NCBI GenBank assembly: GCA_958450865.1
Contig: CAUDNY010000001.1
Coordinates: forward strand, 310,001-374,000
DNA: 64,000 nt
From: an uncultured Collinsella sp.
GTDB taxonomy: Bacteria > Actinomycetota > Coriobacteriia > Coriobacteriales > Coriobacteriaceae
Reading direction: 5' to 3'
The notes below the pieces were generated by a model. The model searched no databases. It worked only from the letters and a program-made list of their open reading frames with translations, and was not told the DNA's origin. Shown in pieces: positions 1 to 6,941 of this stretch (position 1 is the first letter of the stretch; each line of letters opens with the position of its first letter). Both the position numbers and the translations under genes were made by a program.

Positions 1-396
1 CTTGCGAGCATGTTTGACGGCATGGATCGCTCACTCAATTGCCCTTTCCTCAGTCATATGGAGCTTGTCGCGCAGGTGACTGGTGCTCACACCCAGCCCT
101 GTATGGATACGGGGCCTCTGGGCCGTTTTGAGCGCCTCTGCTGCCACTTCGATATCCCTGTCGACAGCGCGCGTCAGGCCGCATACCGTGCATCGGTCGC
201 CCGCAATCTTGCCAATCTCCTGTACGGAGCGAAAGTCACCAGGACTCGAGATGGGAAAGCCCGCCTCGATAACGTCCACGTTCATGCGCACCAGCTGGCG
301 GGCGATGAAGAGCTTTTCCTCGGTATTCATGCTGGCGCCCGGCGACTGCTCACCGTCGCACAGGGTGGCGTCAAAGATTGTGATTTTGCGGCTTAT
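1..396 (-). pseudogene. leuA: 2-isopropylmalate synthase, decayed and cut by the window edge
   Basis: The frame reads like the N-terminal part of 2-isopropylmalate synthase, the first committed step of leucine synthesis (acetyl-CoA plus 2-oxoisovalerate). Motifs such as [10 protein letters not shown] and [11 protein letters not shown] are clear. Three lesions are visible. The expected start, seven bases after an AGGAGG, is ATA instead of ATG (394-396). The Arg of the near-invariant TLRDGEQ motif is Cys (TGC, 358-360). Codon 122 is TGA (31-33), after which homology continues in the same frame (AIHAVKHARK). All three can be explained by single G:C to A:T changes. No other in-frame start with a good ribosome site is seen. 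An intact leucine leader and attenuator lie upstream. The rest of the gene is outside the window. Confidence 0.8.
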
Positions 397-461
397 ATGT
401 TCCTCCTGATTGACCGTTTTATGACAGATGGCTTTCAGGAGAGAGAGAAGGCCTAGAGATA

Positions 462-520
462 GAAAAATACCCGTGTCGCTCATCACGCCTGAAAGCGGCA
501 GACGATAGCGCACCCGGGTA
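462..520 (-). terminator. Transcription attenuator of the leu leader
   Basis: On the minus strand ACCCG and AGCG-type segments pair with CGCT/CGGGT across a loop of about 26 nt and are followed by ATTTTTCT. This intrinsic terminator lies between the leader peptide and leuA, where a ribosome-controlled attenuator is expected. The stem has a small internal loop. Confidence 0.65.
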
Positions 521-549
521 CAACAAATCGTTATAGCGAGATTACAACC

Positions 550-609
550 CTAGCGCGCTATCCAATCTAGTAGCGCTAGGCCTAGGAGCTGTTGCGTGTT
601 CTTAAACAT
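550..609 (-). CDS. leuL: Leucine leader peptide (19 aa), attenuation control
   Basis: A 19-codon frame, MFKNTQQLLGLALLDWIAR, starts seven bases after an AGGGAG ribosome site. Five of the seven codons at residues 8-14 are Leu, four of them CUA, a codon expected to be rare in this GC-rich genome. The frame ends about 30 nt before a hairpin plus U-tract and about 150 nt before the leuA ribosome site. By analogy with characterised leu/his/trp leaders, stalling at the Leu codons when charged tRNA-Leu is scarce would prevent terminator formation. The peptide itself probably has no other function. The gene it should control is broken. Confidence 0.75.
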   Translation of the reverse strand: MFKNTQQLLGLALLDWIAR

Positions 610-666
610 GTTGGGCTCCCTTCGGCCTCGGGTAGTACTACATCGCGCTAAAGTACAACACAAGTA

Positions 667-705
667 AAACCACCACAAGGGTGCCTGTCCCCTTCGTGGT
701 GGTTT
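667..705. repeat. Dispersed hairpin with GGGGACAGG loop, copy 1
   Basis: AAACCACCAC pairs with GTGGTGGTTT around a loop that reads GGGGACAGG on the minus strand. It lies between the rplA terminator and leuL. Four related elements occur at 27165, 52821, 55461 and 57715. Confidence 0.6.
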
Positions 706-711
706 CGTTGA

Positions 712-761
712 CTCAAAAGCAAGAGACCCGGTCCTGCACGAGGCAGAACCGGGTCTCTTTA
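712..761 (-). terminator. Terminator after rplA
   Basis: A long stem AAGAGACCCGGT...ACCGGGTCTCTT is followed by GCTTTT on the minus strand, directly after the rplA stop. It isolates rplKA from the leucine leader. Confidence 0.85.
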
Positions 762-795
762 GCAATGCTTGCTTTGCTCAGGCAGTAACTGTTAG

Positions 796-1503
796 TTACT
801 CAGCCAGGAAGTCGCGCTGGACAGCGGGATCGACCTTGACGCCAGGGCCCATGGTGGAAGACACGGAGATGGACTTGACGTACTTGCCCTTAGCAGAAGA
901 GGGCTTGACGCGCAGGATCTCGGTGTACAGGGCAGCGTAGTTCTCGACGAGCTGCTGCTCAGAGAAGGACTTCTTGCCCAGGGGCACGTGGCAGATGCCG
1001 TAACGGTCGGCGCGGTACTCAACGCGGCCAGCCTTGAGCTCGGAAACCATCTTGGCGACGTCCATGGTCACGGTGCCGAGCTTGGGGTTCGGCATGAGGC
1101 CACGGGGACCAAGGATCTTACCGATGCGGCCAACCTTGGCCATCATGTTCGGCGTAGCGATAGCGGCGTCGAAGTTGATCTCGCCCTTCTGGATCTGGGC
1201 GACGAGCTCGTCGGAACCGATGATGTCGGCGCCGGCGGCCTCGGCCTCGCGGGCCTTCTCGCCCTCGGCGAAGACGGCAACACGAACGGTCTTGCCGGTG
1301 CCGTGGGGCAGGGAGATGGAGCCACGGATGTTCTGGTCAGCCTTACGAGTATCGATGCCCAGACGGAAGTGGGCCTCGACGGTCTCGTCGAACTTGGCGG
1401 TGTCGAGCTCCTTAATGAGCTTGGCAGCCTGAAGGGGGGTGTAGAGCGTGGCGCGATCGATCTTCTCGGCAGCGGCGTTATAGCTCTTACCATGCTTAGC
1501 CAT
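796..1503 (-). CDS. rplA: 50S ribosomal protein L1
   Basis: Full-length L1 (235 aa), which binds 23S rRNA at the mobile L1 stalk and in many bacteria represses its own operon. The diagnostic motif [20 protein letters not shown] lies at about residues 126-144. The start at 1503 (MAKHGK) is preferred over an ATG two codons upstream because AGGAGG sits eight bases before it. rplK lies 118 bp upstream; the spacer contains several short hairpins, possible L1-binding leader structures. The usual rplJ-rplL genes do not follow; a strong terminator and the leu leader do. Confidence 0.97.
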   Translation of the reverse strand: MAKHGKSYNAAAEKIDRATLYTPLQAAKLIKELDTAKFDETVEAHFRLGIDTRKADQNIRGSISLPHGTGKTVRVAVFAEGEKAREAEAAGADIIGSDELVAQIQKGEINFDAAIATPNMMAKVGRIGKILGPRGLMPNPKLGTVTMDVAKMVSELKAGRVEYRADRYGICHVPLGKKSFSEQQLVENYAALYTEILRVKPSSAKGKYVKSISVSSTMGPGVKVDPAVQRDFLAE

Positions 1504-1620
1504 GTGCATTACCTCCTGTGGTTAAACGGGCGTGAGCCCTCCCACATCGTATCGTGTGCCCTATTGCACACATTTAACGGGCGCCCAGGTCGGAGCACCC
1601 GTCGTTACCATAAGAAATCG

Positions 1621-2049
1621 CTACTCAGCGATGGTGACGCCCATGGAACGGGCGGTACCGGCGATGATCTTCTTGGCGGCGTCAATGTCGTTGGCATTGA
1701 GGTCCGGCATCTTGATCTCGGCGATCTTGGTGAGCTGCTCCTGGGAGAGCTGACCAACCTTGTCGGCCTGGGGCTTAGCGGAACCAGACTTGAGGTTCAG
1801 CTCCTTCTTGATGAGGTGAGCCGCCGGCGGGGTCTTGGTGATGAAGGAGAAGGACTTATCCTCGTAGACAGAGATCTCAACGGGGATGATGTCGCCCTTC
1901 TTGTCCTGCGTCTCGGCGTTAAAGGCCTGGCAGAACTGCATGATGTTCACGCCAGCAGCGCCCAGAGCGGGGCCGACGGGAGGAGCGGGGTTAGCTGCAC
2001 CAGCAGGAATCTGGAGCTTAATGACGTTGGCAACCTTCTTCTCAGCCAT
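1621..2049 (-). CDS. rplK: 50S ribosomal protein L11
   Basis: L11 (142 aa) binds the GTPase-associated centre of 23S rRNA and takes part in factor binding and stringent-response sensing. The N-terminal [20 protein letters not shown] stretch and the C-terminal [10 protein letters not shown] motif are textbook. The start at 2049 (MAEKKV) has AAAGGA six bases upstream; the ATG two codons earlier is too close to that site. It lies downstream of nusG and upstream of rplA, the usual order. Confidence 0.97.
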   Translation of the reverse strand: MAEKKVANVIKLQIPAGAANPAPPVGPALGAAGVNIMQFCQAFNAETQDKKGDIIPVEISVYEDKSFSFITKTPPAAHLIKKELNLKSGSAKPQADKVGQLSQEQLTKIAEIKMPDLNANDIDAAKKIIAGTARSMGVTIAE

Positions 2050-2169
2050 GGTCATTCCTTTCGAATCACGAGTGTGAAGTACTTGCTATATCGTAAGCAC
2101 GCACGTGTTAGAAGCACTCCTGAGATGAGCAGTCACAGAAGAAGCACGCTCGCGCGAACGGACGAAAAC

Positions 2170-2706
2170 TTAAGCGATGACAGCGACCTGGTTAAAGTCG
2201 AGCTCGACCGGCGTCTCGCGGCCAAAGATCATCAGCGTGACCTTGAGCTTGCCAGCCTCGGTGTTAACCTCGGAGACCTTGCCATCAAAGTCGGTAAGCG
2301 GGCCATCGGTGACGCGGACGGACGTGCCGACCTGAATATCAACCGAGGTGCGCTTGGGCGAATCGCCCTTACCGGGACGACGAGTCATCTTGTTGTACTC
2401 GTCGCGGGAAAGCGGAGCGGGCTTGCCGTTGCCGCCTAGGAAACCGGTGACGCCGGGCGTGTTGCGAACACACGTCCAGGCATCGTCATCCATCTCCATG
2501 CGAACCAGGACATAACCCGGAAAGATCTTAGAATCCTTGGTCTCGCGCTTGCCACCCTCTTTGATCTCGGTGACGCGCTCCATAGGAATCTCGATATCAA
2601 AGATACGGTCCTGCATGCCCATGGTCTCGATACGATGCTCGAGATCGGACTTTACGCGGTTCTCGTATCCGGAGTAAGTGTGAACGACGTACCAACGCTT
2701 AGACAT
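2170..2706 (-). CDS. nusG: Transcription elongation/antitermination factor NusG
   Basis: A 178-aa NusG. The NGN domain occupies about residues 1-105 (WYVVHTYSGYE; FPGYVLVRMEMD; GVTGFLGG) and binds the RNA polymerase clamp. A KOW domain (about 125-175, TDGPLTDFDGKV) contacts Rho or ribosomal protein S10. The start codon lies three bases after the secE stop, with GAGGGG upstream, so the two are translationally linked. It belongs to the rpmG-tRNA-Trp-secE-nusG transcription unit. Confidence 0.97.
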   Translation of the reverse strand: MSKRWYVVHTYSGYENRVKSDLEHRIETMGMQDRIFDIEIPMERVTEIKEGGKRETKDSKIFPGYVLVRMEMDDDAWTCVRNTPGVTGFLGGNGKPAPLSRDEYNKMTRRPGKGDSPKRTSVDIQVGTSVRVTDGPLTDFDGKVSEVNTEAGKLKVTLMIFGRETPVELDFNQVAVIA

Positions 2707-2709
2707 GGT

Positions 2710-3048
2710 TTAGCCCCTCAATCCAGAGAACAGAGCAAGAGCCTCGCCAAAGCCAGCATCGAGCAGAGCGATGACGACGCCGACGACGACCAGAGAAGCG
2801 CAAACGACGACCGAGTAGTTCACGAGCTCCTTCTTAGCAGGCCACGTGACACGCTTCATCTCGGACTTGACCGAAGCGAAATACTTCTTGGTGCGGGCGA
2901 AGAAACCAGGCTTCTCGTTCTTCTTGGACTTCGCAGCCTTCTCGTTCTTCTTGGCAACGGCCTTCTTGGCCTCAACCTTGGAGTTGGCAGCAGCGTTGTT
3001 GGCAGGTGCCGGCTGCTGAGCCTTCTTCTTGTTCTTCTTGTTGGCCAT
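2710..3048 (-). CDS. secE: Preprotein translocase subunit SecE
   Basis: A 112-aa single-span SecE, which clamps SecY in the Sec channel. Residues 1-50 form a Lys/Ala-rich extension, followed by the amphipathic helix and conserved KSEMKRVTWPAKKE segment (about 63-76) and one membrane segment (about 83-105). The ribosome site GGAGG precedes the ATG. Neighbours rpmG, tRNA-Trp and nusG confirm the assignment. The basic N-terminal extension is longer than in Bacillus, as in other actinobacteria. Confidence 0.95.
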   Translation of the reverse strand: MANKKNKKKAQQPAPANNAAANSKVEAKKAVAKKNEKAAKSKKNEKPGFFARTKKYFASVKSEMKRVTWPAKKELVNYSVVVCASLVVVGVVIALLDAGFGEALALFSGLRG

Positions 3049-3124
3049 TTGGGTTACCTCCGCGCAATGCGCTTATACATGAGTAAACCGTAAGCCCCCA
3101 AGTGGGAGCTTACGGAATAATGAC

Positions 3125-3200
3125 TGGCACGCCAGGAAGGACTCGAACCCTCAACACTCGGTTTTGGAGACCGATGCTCTACCAATTGAACTACTGGCGT
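3125..3200 (-). tRNA. tRNA-Trp (CCA anticodon)
   Basis: Cloverleaf with acceptor ACGCCAG/CTGGCGT, anticodon loop CTCCAAA (anticodon CCA), TTCGAGT T-loop and an encoded 3' CCA. Its position between rpmG and secE is typical of many bacteria. Confidence 0.97.
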
Positions 3201-3213
3201 ATGTGACTAGAGA

Positions 3214-3363
3214 CTAGCGAGTCTCTTTGTGCAGCGTGTGGTGACGGCACCAGGGGCAATACTTCTTGATCTCCATACGATCAGGCATGGTCGACTTGTT
3301 CTTGGTGGTCGTATAGTTGCGGCGCTTGCACTCAGTGCACGCAAGAGTAACTAGAGTACGCAT
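3214..3363 (-). CDS. rpmG: 50S ribosomal protein L33
   Basis: A 49-codon frame starting [20 protein letters not shown]. Two CxxC pairs (residues 9/12 and 36/39) form the zinc ribbon of the zinc-binding type of L33. It lies immediately upstream of tRNA-Trp and secE, the standard context. A sigma70-like promoter lies about 50 bp upstream. Confidence 0.95.
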   Translation of the reverse strand: MRTLVTLACTECKRRNYTTTKNKSTMPDRMEIKKYCPWCRHHTLHKETR

Positions 3364-3410
3364 GTATCCTGAACCTTTCATTTCCGCCCCGTACGGGCAC
3401 GAGTTGTTAC

Positions 3411-3438
3411 TTTATCAGCTCCACGTAAGTGCTGTCAA
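3411..3438 (-). promoter_or_regulatory. Promoter of rpmG-tRNA-Trp-secE-nusG
   Basis: On the minus strand TTGACA (3433-3438), 16-bp spacer, GATAAA (3411-3416). The bases just upstream of the -35 (CGAGGTTTTCA) nearly match those upstream of the tuf-operon promoter. Confidence 0.7.
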
Positions 3439-3577
3439 TGAAAACCTCGAGTCAATTGGTTCTCGGTGGATCCATTCATATTTGGAACACATCAATGAAG
3501 CCATCGAGAGCTAATCGACGGTGCATCCAGGACCATTATCGATCCTCTCGACACCAGCAACGGCTCAATATCCATTG

Positions 3578-3615
3578 CAGAAAAGAACCCGGCACCCATA
3601 TAAGTGCCGGGTTCT
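3578..3615 (-). terminator. Terminator after tuf
   Basis: AGAACCCGGCAC...GTGCCGGGTTCT stem followed by TTTTCTG on the minus strand, just after the tuf stop codon. Confidence 0.9.
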
Positions 3616-3642
3616 CTAAGTCAGCTATATCAAAGAGCTAAT

Positions 3643-4833
3643 TTACTCAATGATCGTGGAGACGATGCCCGAACCGACGGTGTGGCCACCCTCGCGGATA
3701 GCGAAGCGCAGGCCCTCCTCCATGGCGATCGGGTGGATGAGGTCGCCCTCGATGGTGATGTGGTCACCAGGCATAGCCATCTCGGTGCCCTCGGGGAGCT
3801 TGACCGTACCGGTAACGTCGGTGGTACGGAAGTAGAACTGAGGACGATAACCATCGAAGAACGGGGTGTGACGGCCGCCCTCCTCCTTGGTCAGAACGTA
3901 GATCTCGCCGGTGAACTTGGTGTGCGGGGTAACCGAACCGGGCTTGCAGAGAACCTGGCCGCGCTCGATGTCCTCGCGCTTGATGCCGCGGAGCAGCAGA
4001 CCGACGTTGTCGCCAGCCTCGCAGAAGTCCATGGACTTACGGAACATCTCGATACCGGTAACGACGGTGTTCTGGGTATCCTTGATGCCGACGATCTCGA
4101 CGGGCTCGTTGAGCTTGAGCTCACCGCGCTCGACACGGCCGGTAGCAACGGTACCACGGCCGGAGATGGTCATAACGTCCTCAACGGCCATCAGGAACGG
4201 GAGGTCGTTGTTACGAGCAGGCGTCGGGATGTACTCGTCGACGGCGTTCATGAGCTCGCGGATAGCGTCCATCCACTTGGCGTCGCCCTCGAGAGCGCCC
4301 AGAGCGGAACCACGGATGACGGGGATGTCGTCGCCGGGGAAATCGTACTCGGAGAGGAGCTCACGGGTCTCCATCTCGACGAGGTCGATGAGCTCGTCAT
4401 CGTCGACCATGTCGCACTTGTTCAGGAAGACGACGATGTAGGGAACGCCGACCTGACGGGCGAGCAGGATGTGCTCGCGGGTCTGAGCCATGGGGCCGTC
4501 GGTGGCGGCGATGACCAGGATAGCGCCGTCCATCTGAGCAGCACCGGAGATCATGTTCTTGACGTAGTCAGCGTGGCCCGGGCAGTCAACGTGAGCGTAG
4601 TGACGGGCAGCAGTCTCGTACTCGACGTGGGAGACGGAGATCGTAATGCCGCGCTCGCGCTCCTCGGGAGCCTTGTCGATGTTCTCGAACGCAGTGAAGT
4701 CAGCCTTGCAGCCCTCGGTCTCGGAGAGAACCTTGGTGATGGCGGCGGTCAGCGTGGTCTTGCCGTGGTCGACGTGACCAATGGTGCCGATGTTAACATG
4801 CGGCTTAGTGCGCTCAAACTTCTCTTTGGCCAT
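3643..4833 (-). CDS. tuf: Elongation factor Tu
   Basis: EF-Tu (396 aa), the GTPase that delivers aminoacyl-tRNA to the ribosome. G1 GHVDHGKT lies near residue 18, G3 DCPGH near 80 and G4 NKCD near 135; domains 2 and 3 are complete. The start at 4833 (MAKEKF) has GAGGAGG five bases upstream; the longer in-frame extension lacks a ribosome site. It is cotranscribed with tRNA-Tyr, tRNA-Thr and tRNA-Met upstream and ends at a strong terminator before rpmG. Confidence 0.98.
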   Translation of the reverse strand: MAKEKFERTKPHVNIGTIGHVDHGKTTLTAAITKVLSETEGCKADFTAFENIDKAPEERERGITISVSHVEYETAARHYAHVDCPGHADYVKNMISGAAQMDGAILVIAATDGPMAQTREHILLARQVGVPYIVVFLNKCDMVDDDELIDLVEMETRELLSEYDFPGDDIPVIRGSALGALEGDAKWMDAIRELMNAVDEYIPTPARNNDLPFLMAVEDVMTISGRGTVATGRVERGELKLNEPVEIVGIKDTQNTVVTGIEMFRKSMDFCEAGDNVGLLLRGIKREDIERGQVLCKPGSVTPHTKFTGEIYVLTKEEGGRHTPFFDGYRPQFYFRTTDVTGTVKLPEGTEMAMPGDHITIEGDLIHPIAMEEGLRFAIREGGHTVGSGIVSTIIE

Positions 4834-4929
4834 AAAGCCCTCCTCTAAACAGGTCGTCCCCGGACGGGACTTTGCCTTTATACCATAGTGGCCTCTCAAC
4901 ATACTATTGAGAAGCCACCGTGTTACCTA

Positions 4930-5006
4930 TGGTAGCGGTGACTGGATTCGAACCAGTGACGCCACGGGTATGAACCGTGTGCTCTAACCAACTGAGCTAC
5001 ACCGCC
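4930..5006 (-). tRNA. tRNA-Met (CAT anticodon)
   Basis: Cloverleaf with acceptor GGCGGTG/CACCGCT, anticodon loop TTCATAC and encoded CCA. It lacks the GGG/CCC anticodon stem and 1-72 mismatch of the initiator, so it is elongator Met; a lysidine-modified Ile2 cannot be excluded from sequence alone. Confidence 0.9.
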
Positions 5007-5009
5007 GGA

Positions 5010-5085
5010 TGGAGCCTGCAACCAGACTTGAACTGGTGACCTCTTCGTTACCAACGAAGTGCTCTACCGACTGAGCTATACAGGC
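5010..5085 (-). tRNA. tRNA-Thr (GGT anticodon)
   Basis: Cloverleaf with acceptor GCCTGTA/TGCAGGC, anticodon loop TTGGTAA (GGT), encoded CCA. Part of the tRNA-Tyr-Thr-Met-tuf transcript. Confidence 0.95.
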
Positions 5086-5095
5086 ACTTGACGGG

Positions 5096-5177
5096 TGGGA
5101 GCTATAGGATTCGAACCTATGTAGGCAGAGCCAACGGGTTTACAGCCCGTCCCCATTAACCACTCGGGCAAACTCCC
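5096..5177 (-). tRNA. tRNA-Tyr (GTA anticodon)
   Basis: Class II tRNA with long variable arm, acceptor GGGAGTT/AGCTCCC, anticodon loop CTGTAAA (GTA). Unlike its neighbours it has no encoded CCA (CCC follows the discriminator A), so the end must be added by CCA transferase. First gene of the tuf transcript. Confidence 0.93.
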
Positions 5178-5239
5178 AATCGTTCAAGTATCCGCAGGTC
5201 CTTTGGTCTTTTGGACCGCCGCCCCCGCGAACGAAAAAG

Positions 5240-5269
5240 ATAATACGATGCAACCTTGGGGGCTGTCAA
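5240..5269 (-). promoter_or_regulatory. Strong promoter of the tRNA-Tyr-Thr-Met-tuf operon
   Basis: Minus strand: perfect -35 TTGACA (5264-5269), 18-bp spacer, -10 TATTAT (5240-5245), about 60 bp before tRNA-Tyr. The preceding AGAGGTTTTCG matches the rpmG promoter. Confidence 0.8.
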
Positions 5270-5508
5270 CGAAAACCTCTAGATACACGGTGCCGGGCGT
5301 ATCTATATACCTTTGACCTGCTGTTTTGCCGGGTTTGGATATGAAGGACGCTGAATTTGCATGTAGCGGTGACATTTCCCGAGGGAACACTTTGGCGTAG
5401 TGGAGTGAGCCTGCAGAATATTGCTTCGATAACGACTCATTTGCACCTATATATAGGTCGGGATCGGGTTTCCCAGACAGAAGATTGCTCTTCCCAGGCA
5501 GAATCGAA

Positions 5509-5598
5509 CGTGGATAATCTCCCACTTTTGGCGTGGCTTCGAGCCCAAAGTGGGAGATTATCCACGCTCATTCACTAGGCGGGAGATTTTCCACGCTC
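5509..5598. repeat. Palindrome CGTGGATAATCTCCC, copy 1, with a half copy
   Basis: Perfect 20-bp inverted repeat (5509-5528 and 5547-5566; left arm CGTGGATAATCTCCCACTTT) with an 18-nt loop, followed by a degenerate third arm (5581-5598). A second copy lies at 19337-19394. Neither has a U-tract, so a terminator role is doubtful. Confidence 0.8.
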
Positions 5599-5652
5599 GT
5601 ATGTCCGGAAATCCTCGCTCAAACAGGATGACTGGGACCGGCCCGGCCTTTG

Positions 5653-5867
5653 TCTCGATCTGTAACATTTAGAGAACATTTTCTCCCCTATCTGTTACAG
5701 ATCGAGATATTACGCAGAGACCCCAGCTTACGTCTCATTCTGTAACAGCTCGAACGGTTTTCAGCTTCTTCGTGTTACAGATCGAGATGTTATCGACCAT
5801 CCCTTGGCATTGTCTCGATCTGTAACTATAAGGAGGGTTTTCAGCCCGCCCGTGTTACAGATCAAGA
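5653..5867. repeat. Three hairpins in tandem, exact 80-nt period
   Basis: Units at 5653-5707, 5733-5787 and 5813-5867 are each 55 nt: arm TCTCGATCTGTAACA, a 25-nt loop, arm TGTTACAGATCGAGA. Unit 1 arms are perfect; units 2 and 3 have two mismatches each. Gaps between units are also 25 nt. Loops of units 2 and 3 share GGTTTTCAGC. No gene overlaps. This and the neighbouring palindromes fill most of the gene-free stretch 5270-5910. Confidence 0.9.
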
Positions 5868-5913
5868 CAAACCTGAAGCCTGGTGGAAGTCAAACCCGCT
5901 GACATGTCAACAT

Positions 5914-5953
5914 AAATAGAAACGGGCCCTGTCCCATATAGAGACAGAGCCCG
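5914..5953 (-). terminator. Terminator after tRNA-Thr(TGT)
   Basis: CGGGCTCTGTC...GACAGGGCCCG stem followed by TTTCTATTT on the minus strand, ten bases past the tRNA. Confidence 0.85.
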
Positions 5954-5962
5954 AAACTTTCA

Positions 5963-6037
5963 TGGAGCCAGTGACAGGAATCGAACCTGCAACCCACTGA
6001 TTACAAATCAGTTGCGCTACCGTTGCGCCACACTGGC
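5963..6037 (-). tRNA. tRNA-Thr (TGT anticodon)
   Basis: Cloverleaf with acceptor GCCAGTG/CACTGGC, anticodon loop TTTGTAA (TGT), encoded CCA. A degenerate fragment resembling its anticodon arm lies about 160 bp upstream (6190-6218). Confidence 0.95.
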
Positions 6038-6121
6038 ACACTTGGCGCTTTCGCGCGAAGCCTGTTAAGGATAAAGGAATTGAAGACGGGGCGCAACAGG
6101 CCCTTCGACCGACCACATCTC

Positions 6122-6186
6122 AAAACTATTCGCCAGAACGAATAGTTTTATCCGTTCGCCAAAACCAAAAACTATTCGTTTTGGCG
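6122..6186. repeat. Two adjacent palindromes sharing AAAACTATTCG
   Basis: AAAACTATTCG/CGAATAGTTTT (6122-6132/6139-6149) is a perfect 11-bp inverted repeat. CGCCAAAAC/GTTTTGGCG (6157-6165/6178-6186) is a second. The AAAACTATTCG word recurs in the loop of the second. They lie between tRNA-Thr and the yacP stop; no clear U-tract. Confidence 0.75.
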
Positions 6187-6260
6187 ACGGCAACCCACAG
6201 TCCATTGATTACAAATCAACGGGCCGGCCAATTGGGAAACGGGTCTCTATGGATAATCCC

Positions 6261-6938
6261 CTACCGTCCGCGCAGGGCCTTAAGCTTGGCCAGGGCATCG
6301 GGACTCAGGCGGCTGCCCAGAGTCATCTTGATCTGCGGGGCCTCCTCGGCCTCGTGAACGTCGTTATCAATCTGTTTGATCTCGTCCACCAGCATACGGC
6401 TCGAGATGCGCGTGACGCCCTTCCCCATGACGACAGCCTGGATCGTGCCGTCACTCGATACCACGGAGCACGCGCGGCCTTCCTCGCGTGCCTCGATGCA
6501 GAGCTTCTGCACCACGGTATCGGCAGAGACGCCCGTCGGCGAGAACTCGATGCGCACGCCGCGGGCCGGTAGGTTGGGGCGCTCGTTGGAGATGTTGCCC
6601 GCGCCGTCGAACACGATCACGGCCTCGTAACGGCCCTGGGCAAACGCCGCGACATCGTTGATAAGCGCAGTACGAGCCATATCGTGGACGTCGCTGGAAT
6701 ATGGATCGTCGGAATGGTCGTAGACGAGCTTTTCGTAGCGCGGCGTGCAGTGAATCACGTTGTAGCCGTCGACCACCAGCAGCTCGGGCTTATTGGAGTG
6801 CACCGTCGAGACCGGATCGGCGATGGCCTGCGCAAACGCATTGCCGCCCACACCATAGGTCGCGGCCGAAACGATCGGCTTGGCCGAGCCCTCGCCAAAG
6901 CGCTTGGCCTTGGACTTGGCGCGGTTCTTCTTGGACAT
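6261..6938 (-). CDS. rae1: NYN-domain ribonuclease, YacP/Rae1 family
   Basis: A 225-aa protein with a PIN-like NYN domain: VVDGYNVIH near residues 55-63 supplies an acidic metal ligand and SSDGTIQ near 163 another. The Bacillus homologue Rae1 (YacP) cleaves mRNA in the ribosomal A site. The N-terminal 50 residues are basic and low in complexity, longer than in Bacillus. It follows rlmB by three bases, the same order as in Bacillus (cysS-mrnC-rlmB-yacP), which supports the name. Function beyond the family is inferred. Confidence 0.85.
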   Translation of the reverse strand: MSKKNRAKSKAKRFGEGSAKPIVSAATYGVGGNAFAQAIADPVSTVHSNKPELLVVDGYNVIHCTPRYEKLVYDHSDDPYSSDVHDMARTALINDVAAFAQGRYEAVIVFDGAGNISNERPNLPARGVRIEFSPTGVSADTVVQKLCIEAREEGRACSVVSSDGTIQAVVMGKGVTRISSRMLVDEIKQIDNDVHEAEEAPQIKMTLGSRLSPDALAKLKALRGR

Positions 6939-6941
6939 GCG

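Noticed and set aside
667..705. Calling the GGGGACAGG hairpins plain terminators.
   Set aside because: Several have no U-tract, and true terminators lie beside copies 1 and 3; the loop rather than the stem is conserved.
5184..5525. Minus-strand frame of 113 codons before the tRNA-Tyr gene.
   Set aside because: It crosses the tuf-operon promoter and a palindromic repeat and has no ribosome site; its first residues recur in front of clpC only because both start in the same palindrome.
5653..5867. Three evenly spaced repeats could be read as a small CRISPR array.
   Set aside because: Each unit is itself a hairpin with arms separated by 25 nt, loops are partly alike (GGTTTTCAGC), and no cas genes are nearby.
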